DNA from: Chryseobacterium sp. 18061
GTDB taxonomy: Bacteria; Pseudomonadota; Gammaproteobacteria; Enterobacterales; Enterobacteriaceae
NCBI GenBank assembly: GCA_902706205.1
Contig: CACSKA010000002.1
Span: forward strand, 583,299 to 647,298
DNA length: 64,000 nt
Direction of reading: 5' to 3'
Of this stretch, positions 54,580-63,950 are shown one piece after another. The notes beneath the pieces were generated by a model, which saw nothing but the letters and a program-made list of their open reading frames with translations, had not been told where the DNA came from and did no database searches. The position numbers and the translations under genes were made by a program. Each line of letters starts with the position of its first letter. The first letter of the stretch is position 1.

Positions 54580-55067
54580 TATGCTTTGCTCCATGTTGAG
54601 ATTACGATGACTTCACTTGCAGCACCTGGACTTGCCACATACCAGTCAGTTTCAATCATTCCACTAAGCGTTGAGCCTGCGTCGCCGGTGGCAATTAACC
54701 CTGTAGCCAGATCGGCAAATACCTTTTGCCCGACAGTTGCGTTTGTTGACGAACGAGCCCAGAAGTCACCACCAACAACCGGCGAAGCCTCGCGTCCGGA
54801 CGGGATGGTCATGCTGCTGCCTTCGAGATAACCAATGGTTGCATTTGCATTGTTCATTACGAAGCCGAGCGGTTTCCCCGTACCCCCGTTATCTAAAAGT
54901 TGTGGATTGGTTGCGTTGCGCCAGGCAAATCGGGCCATCATCAAGCCACTAGCGCCTGCCCGGAATGCACCAGGGCCGCCCGCCGCTGCAATGATTGGGC
55001 TATTGGATGCTGGCTGGCCAGGCTGACCGACGCCAGAGTAGAGTTTTACATCAGTTTGGAAGGTCAT
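54579..55067 (-). CDS. capsid cement/decoration protein
   Basis: 162 residues. TFQTDVKLYSGVGQPGQPAS, RFAWRNATNPQLLDNGGTGK and REASPVVGGDFWARSSTNAT match the structural cement protein (Gp24-like) located next to DUF2184 capsids; it stabilises the shell. Gly/Ala/Asn-rich beta composition. Confidence 0.78.
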   Translation of the reverse strand: MTFQTDVKLYSGVGQPGQPASNSPIIAAAGGPGAFRAGASGLMMARFAWRNATNPQLLDNGGTGKPLGFVMNNANATIGYLEGSSMTIPSGREASPVVGGDFWARSSTNATVGQKVFADLATGLIATGDAGSTLSGMIETDWYVASPGAASEVIVISTWSKA

Positions 55068-55069
55068 CG

Positions 55070-56179
55070 TTATTTGCCCTCAAAGAAGTTTTTGACGTTT
55101 TCGCGGGAAGTCGTGGTGATAGTTGTGGAGTCATTTGCCATCACCGGACGAGTGTAGGATTTGAAGACTGACGCTAGGGCAGCTGATGGCAGAGTGGCGT
55201 GGTCTTCGCAGCCCATTTGCTTAAGGGCGGTGCGATACACGTCATCTGCGCTGTCACAGGCCAGTTGACCGACGAATGGCTCAACTTCACGTTCTGCACG
55301 GCGAAGATCTTTAAATTGCTTGCTCAACTCGCTGCGAAGCTCTTTCCGCATTGAGTCCATGGCAACCTCCGTATCTTCTTTTTTCTTGTCGTCCTCTTCG
55401 TCTTCAGCCATTTTTTTGGCTTTCTCGTCCTCTTCGTCCTCGGCGAGTTTCTTCTTCTCGTCGTCTGGATCTTCGTCTTCCGCTACTTTCTTTTTATCTT
55501 TGTCTTCGTCCTCATCTTTGATGATTTCTTCGACCTTTCTTTCTACTTCTTCGGCCTTCTCATCGTTAGCCAGCAGTGGCTTGATGAAAGACATCAGTTG
55601 TTTGATTTTTGACATCAGTTTGAGTCCTGTCGGTTGTGAGTCATAAACAAATACATCCGGGCCAGCCCGGCCACTTGGCACGATTGCCACATGGTTACAA
55701 ACGATGTCACGCATTACGCCATCGTATGGTTCTCCCTCATACACGCCAGGAGCCATGTCCGGTCGGTAGCGGTAAGAGGATGAGATTTCTTTCTGCTGCT
55801 CGTTCTCAACACCGATGATGGAATTGACATCCCATATCACCATCGAGTTATTCAAGAATGTTCCGTCGAACTCAGCGCTCTCGCCTGTAGAGCCGATGAT
55901 GGCGTCTTTCGGTGGGTCGGTGATGGTTACGGGAATGTGGGTATTCAGAAGAGGCTGATTGTTGAATGTCGGTACGGCCTTTCTCAGCTCTTCTGGGTCG
56001 CGTAGCATTCGATACGCTTTATCTGCAATGAGCCCTAACTCTTCCCAGCCGGGAATCTCCCGTCCGTAGTAAATACAGATATTGGCTTTGCTGATTGGGG
56101 TTAGTGCGACGTGCAATTTCCCATCAGCGTCATAGGTGCGCACGCTCGCCTTATCGAAGGCAAACTCCACGTCTTTCAT
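55070..56179 (-). CDS. prohead protease-like/scaffold protein, DUF2213
   Basis: 369 residues from the ATG at 56179 (AAAGGTG upstream). Residues 1-175 are DUF2213 (VRTYDADGKLHVALTPISKA, ATINN-type FNNQPLLNTHIPVTITDPPK, MRDIVCNHVAIVPSGRAGPD), a protease-like fold with the His and Ser in HVAIVPSGR. Residues about 205-275 are a highly charged repeat of Asp/Glu/Lys with AEDE units, a scaffold-like segment. The C-terminal part is helical. It probably combines scaffold and protease function. Confidence 0.8.
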   Translation of the reverse strand: MKDVEFAFDKASVRTYDADGKLHVALTPISKANICIYYGREIPGWEELGLIADKAYRMLRDPEELRKAVPTFNNQPLLNTHIPVTITDPPKDAIIGSTGESAEFDGTFLNNSMVIWDVNSIIGVENEQQKEISSSYRYRPDMAPGVYEGEPYDGVMRDIVCNHVAIVPSGRAGPDVFVYDSQPTGLKLMSKIKQLMSFIKPLLANDEKAEEVERKVEEIIKDEDEDKDKKKVAEDEDPDDEKKKLAEDEEDEKAKKMAEDEEDDKKKEDTEVAMDSMRKELRSELSKQFKDLRRAEREVEPFVGQLACDSADDVYRTALKQMGCEDHATLPSAALASVFKSYTRPVMANDSTTITTTSRENVKNFFEGK

Positions 56180-56202
56180 TCGATTCACCTTTCTTCAGGC
56201 AA

Positions 56203-56232
56203 TAAAAAAGGCCACCGGAGTGGCCTCATTTT
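56203..56232 (-). terminator. terminator between the head morphogenesis and DUF2213 genes
   Basis: On the minus strand GAGGCCACTCCGGTGGCCT hairpin followed by TTTTTTATT. Confidence 0.8.
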
Positions 56233-56243
56233 CTTGTTTTTCA

Positions 56244-57041
56244 TTAAAACGGCAAAACTGGCTTCCAGGTGCATCCGCAGCCAGCCAACTGACCGGGCAT
56301 GATGTACTCACCATCAATCAGACATCCCTTTGATAGGTCAAACCTACTCCTCTCTTTCCCGGCTTTGACGTGGCTATGCCGTGGTTTATTACCGCCACCG
56401 CTATGCACCCACTCACCTTCACGTATCCCGGCCGCCTGTTGTCGTGCTGCGGACAATGCGCTTGTGGCCTTTCTGGTCTGGTCCCTGGCGATGAACTCAG
56501 CTCGTCGCCTTGTTATCCCAAATCGCTTACCGAAACTTGCCTCAATCTCGTCAGATAGCTTTTTGCGGTCACCGCCCTTTGCCATTGACCGGAACACCAT
56601 GGATTCCACTTCTGTGAAGTACTGCGCCGGAATGGAGCGGATCAAAGCGACATTCTCAGCAATGATAGCCTCCTGCTTTTCTAACATTGCGGGAGTCCAT
56701 TGCATATTGATGGTCATTGAGTCTTTGCGGGCTGATGCCTGAAGAGACCTGTCTGCAGATGCTGTCGTTTTGACGGTGAAGCTTTCTGCCATCGGCACCG
56801 ACTCTTCAACGAATCTGGCGATCCACTTGTCAGCGAGTTTCTGGAGTGCGAACCGCAGCAATTTAACCGGGTTGGCATCCATTGCCATTGGGTTATCCTC
56901 GATGATAGGCATCACCTGTGATTTCACTTCCACCTGCATCTGGCGGATAAGCTCCATCATCTGTCGCTGATACCAAATCATATCCCCGGCGTTGTAGTTG
57001 ACGGGCCTGAGCGTTTTACTCTTCGCCTTCTTCCGGCTCAT
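56244..57041 (-). CDS. minor head (Mu F/SPP1 gp7-like) protein
   Basis: 265 residues from the ATG at 57041; it overlaps the portal end by 26 bp. The N-terminal helical part is followed by the conserved C-terminal block ARDQTRKATSALSAARQQAA, GIREGEWVHSGGGNKPRHSH and a CGCTW ending. It aids head assembly and DNA ejection. Confidence 0.82.
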   Translation of the reverse strand: MSRKKAKSKTLRPVNYNAGDMIWYQRQMMELIRQMQVEVKSQVMPIIEDNPMAMDANPVKLLRFALQKLADKWIARFVEESVPMAESFTVKTTASADRSLQASARKDSMTINMQWTPAMLEKQEAIIAENVALIRSIPAQYFTEVESMVFRSMAKGGDRKKLSDEIEASFGKRFGITRRRAEFIARDQTRKATSALSAARQQAAGIREGEWVHSGGGNKPRHSHVKAGKERSRFDLSKGCLIDGEYIMPGQLAGCGCTWKPVLPF

Positions 57042-58419
57042 AATCACCATCCAGATTCTCGAAGCCAGCCCCATCAATTGATTTCAGTGCATCTCGCCCT
57101 TCCATGGAATTAACCAAAGAGGAATCAGACGCGGTAGCCACAGTGCGCACTTTAATCTCGTTTATTTCTGCCTTCTCTTTTTCGCTCAGTTCATCAAGCG
57201 GACGGAACTCGAAATAAATATCAGGCTTTAGCTCACCAAATTCTGACAGCTGGATGATTTTGAAAATGTTCTCAATAGCCCGACGATAGTCCAGTTCCTG
57301 AGAGCCGGATATCGTTTCGTGCCATGTTTCTATCTCTGCGTCACCGCTAGCGTTAAGCCCTGCTGGCGCGTTACCAAACATCTTCAGGTTGGTCGTGCGC
57401 GACGGAATGCAGAGCTGCTCCTGGTAGTTAGAGAGCAGGTTTGAAAGCTCGCTAAGCGCTGTTTGCTGATGAAGCAGGTCTTCATCATTGTCCAGCGCCC
57501 AGATGCCAAAGTTGTCCTGATACTGAGTAAAGAGCTTGATGCGCTTATCAAACTGGCCTGGCTCCTGCAGTCGCGCGTCCATATCCGTTTTCAGGGCACG
57601 CATTCGAAGTGTTCTGAGGATTTTGATTACGTTCTTCTTGGCCTCTCGCCAGTCACAAACGTAGTCCTCCATCAGTTGCGTCATCGACAGGCCGCCAAAG
57701 TTATACGATGGTTTGAGAATGTCAGGAACCGGGCGGCTAACGATGTCGATGAACCTTGACTCATGAACCGTATCGCCCATCACGAACCACGCCTGAGGCT
57801 TATAGAACCCTGCGCGTAATGGCTTGTTGGTGTTGTACATCGCCGGATAAACCCAGTTTGGGTCAACACAGCGGAAGCCCTTCAGGCTGCCTTTTGTAAT
57901 CTTGCGCGGGTCAATAAATAAAGGCTTTTCGTTCTCTTTATCGTCAGCGCCGACATCAATGAAGATGTGTGCCACTCCGTATTGAGAGTCCTGTTTTACA
58001 GCCTCATGGATAAGGCGCTTGATGTCATACTTCGTCATCGCCTTATCCATGGCGTCGATATCAGGATCGCCCTCTTTCAGGCTTTTAATCTCAATCCAGT
58101 TACGTGTCATCTCGTCTGCCATCATGGCGTGAGTGTTTGCGTATTCGACCTGTTGAGACATTGCAGCCAATTGAGGGTAGCCACGAAAGCCGGAATACTC
58201 TTCACCGATGGACATGCTGTTGAGCAGGTCATACGGTGTGGCGTCCATCGCTAATGCAGACTCTTTCTTGGCTTCCGGGATCACGCCGGGGAGTGGTACA
58301 TACTGTTTAAATTCAGCGCGCGGCTTCTCATCATTAGCCACAGACGCATTGTCGATATGCGCCTGCGTAATCTTTGCCTTTTCCCGGCGAGGTGCCTGTG
58401 CGGCTTTACGTCTTGTCAT
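57016..58419 (-). CDS. portal protein, DUF1073
   Basis: 467 residues. NSMSIGEEYSGFRGYPQLAA, MADEMTRNWIEIKSLKEGDP, VAHIFIDVGADDKENEKPLF and SGDAEIETWHETISGSQELD are the DUF1073/anti-CBASS-related portal landmarks. Twelve copies make the DNA channel. Overlaps the terminase gene by 4 bp. Confidence 0.9.
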   Translation of the reverse strand: MTRRKAAQAPRREKAKITQAHIDNASVANDEKPRAEFKQYVPLPGVIPEAKKESALAMDATPYDLLNSMSIGEEYSGFRGYPQLAAMSQQVEYANTHAMMADEMTRNWIEIKSLKEGDPDIDAMDKAMTKYDIKRLIHEAVKQDSQYGVAHIFIDVGADDKENEKPLFIDPRKITKGSLKGFRCVDPNWVYPAMYNTNKPLRAGFYKPQAWFVMGDTVHESRFIDIVSRPVPDILKPSYNFGGLSMTQLMEDYVCDWREAKKNVIKILRTLRMRALKTDMDARLQEPGQFDKRIKLFTQYQDNFGIWALDNDEDLLHQQTALSELSNLLSNYQEQLCIPSRTTNLKMFGNAPAGLNASGDAEIETWHETISGSQELDYRRAIENIFKIIQLSEFGELKPDIYFEFRPLDELSEKEKAEINEIKVRTVATASDSSLVNSMEGRDALKSIDGAGFENLDGDYEPEEGEE

Positions 58420-59936
58420 TGAAGTATCTCGTCAGGAATATGGAACAAGATGCCCGCCTTAGCTTTCATCTCAGTGATGGCGTCCATCATCGGATCTAAC
58501 TGGTCGTCGTGCGTGTTGAACTCTGGATTGATGGCTTCCATCTCAACGAGGAAGTCGTTAATGAATGACTTATCAGCAGGAAGTTTGATGTATCCAGACT
58601 CAATGAATCCCTGCGTATCCATCAGGCGTGTGTATTTGTCTTTGTCGCGCTGTATGGCCCTGACAGGACATAAGGCGTCTTTCCTGATGCTTTGAATGAG
58701 TCCAGTTCCCGATGCCTTGTCTTCAATCGCCATGTGGCGTAGTGAGCCATTCTTTAGTTGCTTGCACGACCGCCAGAACGCAATGGCCCGTCGTTTAAGC
58801 TCATCCGCTTCCCACTTGCCGCGAATCATGTCTATCAGATACATGTAGCCATCGACACCAAGACCCCAGTGCTCGAAGACAGAGAAGTCGTTAACCTCTT
58901 TGGTCTTCTGAGCCGTATCACCATAAACGGCCCGCCATTTCATCACCGGAAGTTCTTTGTACTCTCCAAACCATTCTGATTTGATGAGCCCGCCACCTTT
59001 AGCGGTTGGGCGTTGCTGATACAGTGCGTTCCAGACCAGCGATCCGCGCTGTTTGGCCTTGTCAACGAATCCTTGCGGCATACGTTCAGGGAAAAGAATT
59101 TCACCGGGCTTGCGTAGAAGGTAGGTTTTGCCATTCAGCTCATGAATCTCTTCTTTCTCTGCCTCCATCGGGAAGCTAACCACGCGCCACTCTTCGCCAC
59201 CCTCTTCGGCTTTCTTCAGCAATTGCCCTGCAAGGTCATTCTGATGCCAGCGAGTAAGGATGATGATGATGCCGTTTATTTTCGGATCTGCGCGTGTGAA
59301 GAACGTAGTGTCGTACCAGTCAATAACCGCTTCCTGGTATGTTGGGGATGATGCTGTTTTGTAATCCTTCGCAGGGTCATCAATGATTCCGATGTTCATA
59401 CCCTGACCGGTGATGCCACCATTAACGCCTGCAGCTCGATAAGACCCACCATGAATTTCACCGTTGGCGTTTACCACTTCCCACAGTTCTGCGGTCCGTA
59501 TGGCCCCGCCTGCTCCCGTCCTTCCTGATGGCAATGCGGTGCTGGGGAAAACATCGGAATATTTCTTTGAGCCAACAATACGCTGCGTGTCTCGCGACAT
59601 GCGGTTGGCAAGGTCTGATGAGTACGAACAGGCAATCACATTCCAGTCGGGGTGTTTGCCAAGCACATAGGCGGGAAATCGTCGAGACGCCTTCTCACTC
59701 TTTCCCGAGCGAGGCGGGGCGAATATCATCAGGCGAGGCATGTTTCCCGCTTCTACTTCAGCGAGAAAGTGGTCTAACTCAGCAGAAAGAAGCTCGTTAA
59801 ACCATCCTGTCTCGTATAGCGGATTTGTGTACAGAGTGAAGCCCATCAGGGACTCTTTCGCCTCTGCTATCGCCCTGCGTTTGAATGCCTCAAGAGTCTG
59901 CCTGTTTCTCATTAAGCTGTGATCGATGTCTGCCAT
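58416..59936 (-). CDS. terminase large subunit
   Basis: 506 residues from the ATG at 59936 (GAAGGAG upstream). ATPase: Walker A LMIFAPPRSGKSEKASRRFP and Walker B-like GIIDDPAKD with the following HQNDLAGQLL. Nuclease: AVYGDTAQKTKEVNDF and HDDQLDPMMDAI supply acidic residues. It packages DNA into the prohead and cuts it. All motifs intact. Confidence 0.95.
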   Translation of the reverse strand: MADIDHSLMRNRQTLEAFKRRAIAEAKESLMGFTLYTNPLYETGWFNELLSAELDHFLAEVEAGNMPRLMIFAPPRSGKSEKASRRFPAYVLGKHPDWNVIACSYSSDLANRMSRDTQRIVGSKKYSDVFPSTALPSGRTGAGGAIRTAELWEVVNANGEIHGGSYRAAGVNGGITGQGMNIGIIDDPAKDYKTASSPTYQEAVIDWYDTTFFTRADPKINGIIIILTRWHQNDLAGQLLKKAEEGGEEWRVVSFPMEAEKEEIHELNGKTYLLRKPGEILFPERMPQGFVDKAKQRGSLVWNALYQQRPTAKGGGLIKSEWFGEYKELPVMKWRAVYGDTAQKTKEVNDFSVFEHWGLGVDGYMYLIDMIRGKWEADELKRRAIAFWRSCKQLKNGSLRHMAIEDKASGTGLIQSIRKDALCPVRAIQRDKDKYTRLMDTQGFIESGYIKLPADKSFINDFLVEMEAINPEFNTHDDQLDPMMDAITEMKAKAGILFHIPDEILQ

Positions 59937-60495
59937 GACCAAGCTCCTTCAGGCGTTCGTCTAACTCTTCTTCGGTAATGTCGGCGTATTCAATCGGGCC
60001 ACCATTCTTTCCAGTATGCTCGTTCGATACCTGCTCTTTGAATGCCTGCACTGTAACGTGCTTACCGAGTAGCTCGAGGTTCTTCACCTTGTCAGGCCAT
60101 TTTATTTTTTTGAGGATGCCAACCATCTCGCGGTCATCGCCCCTCCCTTCGAACATCTCGGCAATATCAAATCCGCTTAGGTAGCGCCGCCATGATGCAG
60201 GCCAATCTGAGACGAGTTTCAGGCTCATATCATCTTTCATGATGTCGAGCACATCCATCTGGTCAATCTCAACCAAGCGCTTTAACACGTATGCAGCGTC
60301 AACCCCGATCTCTTCATTACGCTCTGCCTTAAGCTCAGAGATGCGGGCCTGAACCATGACATTTGATAACAATCTACTTGCCTGTTCTTGGGCGGTCTTC
60401 GCGCTGTAACCCGCCCTGATGGCAGCTTGAGTGCCGTTTAAGTCTTTCAGGTATTCACGGGCAAACAGCTCTTTCTTGTCCGTGAGCTTTGCCAT
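59890..60495 (-). CDS. terminase small subunit (Terminase_2)
   Basis: 201 residues. KELFAREYLKDLNGTQAAIR, AGYSAKTAQEQASRLLSNVM and MVQARISELKAERNEEIG are the typical HTH DNA-binding part. It recognises the pac or cos site. Overlaps the large subunit by 47 bp. Confidence 0.92.
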   Translation of the reverse strand: MAKLTDKKELFAREYLKDLNGTQAAIRAGYSAKTAQEQASRLLSNVMVQARISELKAERNEEIGVDAAYVLKRLVEIDQMDVLDIMKDDMSLKLVSDWPASWRRYLSGFDIAEMFEGRGDDREMVGILKKIKWPDKVKNLELLGKHVTVQAFKEQVSNEHTGKNGGPIEYADITEEELDERLKELGHGRHRSQLNEKQADS

Positions 60496-60496
60496 G

Positions 60497-60772
60497 CTAA
60501 TCCTCTAACGTTTCGATATTTAACGGGCCAATAGTGCTCTCTACATTTTCTTTCGCGTCTGCATACTTAGCAATGAAGGCTTCGTTGATTAACCGACCAC
60601 AGAAGGCGACAGCATTTAAAGAGCCCTCAACCGCCTTTCCTGCATCGCCACCTTGCGATACATATTCTATGAAATCGCTTAATTGCTCATCGAGCTTGCT
60701 TAGCAGCCAATCAGAGGTCTTATCCTGAATCATTGCAGGTACAATGCTGGCGAACTTTGTTTTATCGCTCAT
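60497..60772 (-). CDS. small conserved phage protein
   Basis: 91 residues, mostly helical (MIQDKTSDWLLSKLDEQLSD, GKAVEGSLNAVAFCGRLIN). It sits 1 bp from the small terminase gene. No known function. Confidence 0.62.
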   Translation of the reverse strand: MSDKTKFASIVPAMIQDKTSDWLLSKLDEQLSDFIEYVSQGGDAGKAVEGSLNAVAFCGRLINEAFIAKYADAKENVESTIGPLNIETLED

Positions 60773-60773
60773 G

Positions 60774-60938
60774 TTATTTCTCTACGTTGAACTTGAAGCC
60801 GAATCGGGCAATGAATCCAGCAAGCGGCTTTAGGTGCTTCTCTTTGATGACTCTCGCATAGACAAGAACCTTCAGCACTTTGAGTGCCGGGGTAACCCAC
60901 AGCCTTTTGTGAGCTACCACTTTCATTGCCAGTGTCAT
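60774..60938 (-). CDS. small basic phage protein (54 residues)
   Basis: ATG at 60938 overlaps the stop of the head-fibre gene (TGATG). The peptide is basic with Lys/Arg throughout (LAMKVVAHKRLWVTPALKVL, HLKPLAGFIARFGFKFN). Similar short proteins precede terminase genes in lambdoid phages. Role unknown. Confidence 0.55.
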   Translation of the reverse strand: MTLAMKVVAHKRLWVTPALKVLKVLVYARVIKEKHLKPLAGFIARFGFKFNVEK

Positions 60939-61300
60939 CACATCAGCCCTGCGGTGCGGGCTTTCGCCAGCAATGCGTTGAAGTCTGTTACCAGCCCAGC
61001 GACATCAGTCGCGGTTGAGTCAGTCTGTGCAGCCATCTTCTTCACGCCGCCGATTGCAGCGGTGGTGGCTGCCAGATTTCCTGCCATTGCGGTTGTTGAT
61101 GTAGTTCCGATAGCCAGGCTTGATGTGCCAGCACCGATAGCAGCTCGAGCTGCAGCTGCATCGTCTGCTGTCAGCACATCTTTACCGACAGTTGTTGCAT
61201 CTGAAATCTGATCGGATGTGATATCGCCACCACCGGAGATATCTGACATTACTGCCACTTCGACAGTAGAGCCTGATTGAGCTATTACACGAGTAGGCAT
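60938..61300 (-). CDS. head fibre protein
   Basis: 120 residues. PTRVIAQSGSTVEVAVMSDI and the C-terminal GVKKMAAQTDSTATDVAGLV, FNALLAKARTAGLM are characteristic of phage head-fibre proteins (Phage_fiber_2). Low complexity Ala/Thr middle. It probably decorates capsids and could bind surfaces. Confidence 0.78.
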   Translation of the reverse strand: MPTRVIAQSGSTVEVAVMSDISGGGDITSDQISDATTVGKDVLTADDAAAARAAIGAGTSSLAIGTTSTTAMAGNLAATTAAIGGVKKMAAQTDSTATDVAGLVTDFNALLAKARTAGLM

Positions 61301-61332
61301 TTTTGATTTCCTGCTAAAAAGTGATTAACGAA

Positions 61333-61818
61333 TCATTTCAGGCACTGCGTGTTGATGTATTCCTGCAGCGTTCTCAGGGATGCCTGGTCATTGATGATTC
61401 CGGATCGGATACCGAGAACGTTTCGTCCAGCAACTGGAGATAGTTCGACGGTGGAAGCATCGCCCACGCTGGCGGTGCCGGGGGTTTCGGTTCTGGTTGG
61501 CACTGGACACTTGCCTTTGACGAGCACCCGACCACCATTATCAAGCTTGCGCTGAAGAGCATCATTTTCAGCTTTGGCATCAGCCAGCTCCTTCGTGTGT
61601 TTGGCATCAAGAGCAGCGACATCACGCTGACGGGTCTGTATGTCGGTGATAGTGGCGTTAGCCAGAGCGAGTTTCTCAGCGGTTTTATCGCGCTGGTCTT
61701 TATATGAGATGGCGTTGGCGCGGTAGTGGTTTGCAGACCAGACCAGGCCGCTAATGACAGCGATTATCAGGAGTGGCTGCCATAGCTTTTTCAGCAGAGC
61801 AAAAGCGACCTCACTCAT
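61333..61818 (-). CDS. Rz: inner-membrane spanin (Rz)
   Basis: 161 residues. N-terminal anchor [17 protein letters not shown] followed by a coiled coil ([40 protein letters not shown]) and [11 protein letters not shown]. With Rz1 it spans the periplasm and fuses the membranes in the last step of lysis. Overlaps the endolysin gene by 4 bp. Confidence 0.9.
   Translation of the reverse strand: MSEVAFALLKKLWQPLLIIAVISGLVWSANHYRANAISYKDQRDKTAEKLALANATITDIQTRQRDVAALDAKHTKELADAKAENDALQRKLDNGGRVLVKGKCPVPTRTETPGTASVGDASTVELSPVAGRNVLGIRSGIINDQASLRTLQEYINTQCLK
61374..61580 (-). CDS. Rz1: outer-membrane spanin lipoprotein (Rz1), embedded in Rz
   Basis: About 68 residues in a shifted frame inside Rz. 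The signal [14 protein letters not shown] has a lipobox ending at the lipidated Cys, followed by a proline-rich segment ([17 protein letters not shown]), as in lambda Rz1. Start at 61580 or 61565. The nested arrangement is diagnostic. Confidence 0.85.
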   Translation of the reverse strand: MPKLKMMLFSASLIMVVGCSSKASVQCQPEPKPPAPPAWAMLPPSNYLQLLDETFSVSDPESSMTRHP

Positions 61819-62315
61819 GCCGCTGTCTCGTTAACTTTCCCACCGAATTCTTTGAACTTAGCGATCAGGCTTTCGGCCTTATGCTCGAACTGCCCATAAC
61901 CAGCACCTGGTAGTGAGGCCCAGATGTTACTGCAACGATCGATAGCCCTTCGGATGTTCCCAGCTTCAATGTCCGGAATGGCTTTTCTTTCCTTGATTAG
62001 CTGAAGCGCCCACTTGTCCTGCGATGCCGGACTAAAATCTGGAAGGCCCAATTGAGCTTTATAGTGTGCCCAGTCTTTCAGCATGAACTGATAGCGCCCG
62101 GAGGCGTTAGAGGTCAGCCCCTTGCTGTTGATTTTCTTTGATGGGCGGCCTTTGTTGAATGGGTGATCAGAGAAATCAGTGAACACCTCTGACTTTCCAT
62201 CAATGCCAGTCACGATGACGTCGTAGCCATCACACTTCGTTGCGGGGCTTTTTGATGTTCCTTCTGACCAGGCCAGCATGTCGAGGAACGCTTTCAGGTT
62301 ATTGTTGGTTTGCAT
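61815..62315 (-). CDS. endolysin (lambda R-like transglycosylase)
   Basis: 166 residues. [20 protein letters not shown] gives the catalytic Glu and [20 protein letters not shown] is the second landmark; [15 protein letters not shown] completes the fold. No signal peptide, so it depends on the holin. Overlaps holin by 17 bp. Confidence 0.92.
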   Translation of the reverse strand: MQTNNNLKAFLDMLAWSEGTSKSPATKCDGYDVIVTGIDGKSEVFTDFSDHPFNKGRPSKKINSKGLTSNASGRYQFMLKDWAHYKAQLGLPDFSPASQDKWALQLIKERKAIPDIEAGNIRRAIDRCSNIWASLPGAGYGQFEHKAESLIAKFKEFGGKVNETAA

Positions 62316-62619
62316 TTCGGATACCTGTGATTCGTTCCCAGAAGAAGCTGAGCGCTACACTACCCATTGTCCCGGACATGCCGGATACAACGAGGACGTA
62401 ATAAATACTCAGGCCTGACTCAATACTGATTAAGCCACCGATTAAGCCAGCGAACCCAGATACCGCCACTTGCGCGAATGCGGCAACCCAGCTCCATGCC
62501 GTCTTACTCGTCTTGGTGTCGATGATGTATTTCACAAAGCCACCGTAGATAGACATGGCAGCTATGAGCACCCATACGAGTAGTCCATATGAGCCAGGGT
62601 CTTTATTAGGCATACGCAT
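62299..62619 (-). CDS. holin, lambda phage holin family (type II)
   Basis: 106 residues from the ATG at 62619 (GAGGTGAG upstream). SYGLLVWVLIAAMSIYGGFV, AFAQVAVSGFAGLIGGLIS and SIYYVLVVSGMSGTMGSVAL are three membrane segments. It forms the holes that release the endolysin. Confidence 0.87.
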   Translation of the reverse strand: MRMPNKDPGSYGLLVWVLIAAMSIYGGFVKYIIDTKTSKTAWSWVAAFAQVAVSGFAGLIGGLISIESGLSIYYVLVVSGMSGTMGSVALSFFWERITGIRNANQQ

Positions 62620-62819
62620 TTCTCTCACCTCGCTGTTAATGCGGGTGCTGTTTCTGTGTAGTGGAAAAGGCCGTCGAGACGCAATGCGATAAGGGGGATG
62701 CAATGGTTTATTGTCTGCGGCCTAAATGAAAAAAGGCCAGCTCTTTGGCTGACCCTTTGTTAACTGGAAATGTTGTGAGCCGATTCAGCTCAACATTCGG
62801 CTCATTGTGCGAGCCAAAT

Positions 62820-62853
62820 AAAAAAAGCCCCAGGCTATTAACCCAGGGCTTCT
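62820..62853 (-). terminator. leader terminator of the late operon (tR'-like)
   Basis: On the minus strand AAGCCCTGGG/CCTGGGGCTT hairpin followed by TTTTTTTATTT. It lies between the Q-like gene and the lysis genes, where lambdoid phages have the terminator overcome by Q. Confidence 0.8.
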
Positions 62854-62938
62854 TTTGATTTGCGACGCCGGTGTGAAGTGTTTAGGCTCCGCGGTCTTAC
62901 TCGCTAAACGAAGGCATTAACCCATCGTTAGAGTTGAG

Positions 62939-62965
62939 ATTAAACAAAAATCGCCATTCTGTAAA
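62939..62965 (-). promoter_or_regulatory. candidate late promoter (pR'-like)
   Basis: TTTACA and TTTAAT boxes with a 15-bp spacer upstream of the leader terminator. The spacer is shorter than ideal, so the exact boxes are uncertain. The region 62704-63006 has no gene. Confidence 0.4.
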
Positions 62966-63006
62966 GCATTTATTTCTACCAAAATCCATTTCAGTAGGAA
63001 TTATTT

Positions 63007-63771
63007 CTATCGCGTAACTTTACTCAGCATTTGGCTTGCATGCTCTTCCTGCTTAATGCACTCACCAACCAGACTTTCAAAGAAGTCCTTGTATGACCTG
63101 CGCCATGTTGTTTCAGGCACGTCAATCACCGTTGCGCAGATGTACTGGCGAACACTATCCGGTAGTAATCGAGCATAACCACGTCCATTACATCGTCCGC
63201 ACGTTTTATATTCAGGAATGCCTCCTTGTAGAATAGTTTTCTCTTTGTCGATTACCACGCCCTTGCCATTGCACTGACACGCATTGGTCAGTACGCCCTT
63301 CCCTTTGCATTTGTGGCATAGCACCTTCACTGTTTCCTTTCGCTCTGTCAGGTACGGCTGCCCTATGCTTTTCATTGTCATGACTTCTGCACTGACAAAT
63401 TTATTGCCACCGCAGCAATCACAGGTCCGCGTACTGGCAGCGCTACGGGAATAGTCAGCGAATGCAAATGTTGCGAGTACTTGCATTACCTTTGGCTTAA
63501 TATCGTTTTCGAGCTTACGCAAGGCGGCAACCTTATCGCATTGCTCAAGAGCATAGGTAGTCAGCAGTTCAATAGCTTTCTCACGGTCATTGCTGCTGAT
63601 TTCCATCTTTCCTAAAAACGCGCTGTACCCCAAAGAGGCGCGACTTTGCGTCATCCCCATGGCCGCCATCACATCAGTTCCAGTTAACGTCTCTGATGCC
63701 GTTGCGCGGGGGCTGTCGTTAATCTGTGAAGACTTCGCGAAGTGAAACTTAACTGCATTTTCCAGATTCAT
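63007..63771 (-). CDS. late antitermination protein Q-like
   Basis: 254 residues. A DnaJ-type zinc region in the middle has repeated CxxC pairs: CDCCGGNKFVSAEVM, CHKCKGKGV, CQCNGKGV and CGRCNGRGYARLLPDSVRQ. N- and C-terminal parts are helical. Layout matches the phage Antiterm (Q) family, which modifies RNA polymerase at the late promoter. It lies just upstream of the leader terminator. Confidence 0.85.
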   Translation of the reverse strand: MNLENAVKFHFAKSSQINDSPRATASETLTGTDVMAAMGMTQSRASLGYSAFLGKMEISSNDREKAIELLTTYALEQCDKVAALRKLENDIKPKVMQVLATFAFADYSRSAASTRTCDCCGGNKFVSAEVMTMKSIGQPYLTERKETVKVLCHKCKGKGVLTNACQCNGKGVVIDKEKTILQGGIPEYKTCGRCNGRGYARLLPDSVRQYICATVIDVPETTWRRSYKDFFESLVGECIKQEEHASQMLSKVTR

Positions 63772-63950
63772 GCTGCGTCATCTCCTGTTGGATTATCCTG
63801 CCCCAGACGCTTAGTCAGCTCCTTGCGATGATGCAGAAGGATCACAAGTGCGTTCTCAGCATCTTTAATTTGCGCATCCACCTTGCCTAAGCGCTGCTCG
63901 TCCATTGCTCGCTGAATTTTCACTGTGTTGATATTGGTTACGCTGCACAT
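63768..63950 (-). CDS. small phage protein of the nin-like region
   Basis: 60 residues, helical coiled-coil character (KVDAQIKDAENALVILLHHR). It overlaps the Q-like gene by 4 bp and the upstream partial gene by 13 bp. No family recognised. Confidence 0.55.
   Translation of the reverse strand: MCSVTNINTVKIQRAMDEQRLGKVDAQIKDAENALVILLHHRKELTKRLGQDNPTGDDAA

Noticed and set aside
62854..62938. Possible tRNA-like sequence in the late leader
   Set aside because: No cloverleaf or T-arm consensus could be formed; the region fits a Q-dependent leader.
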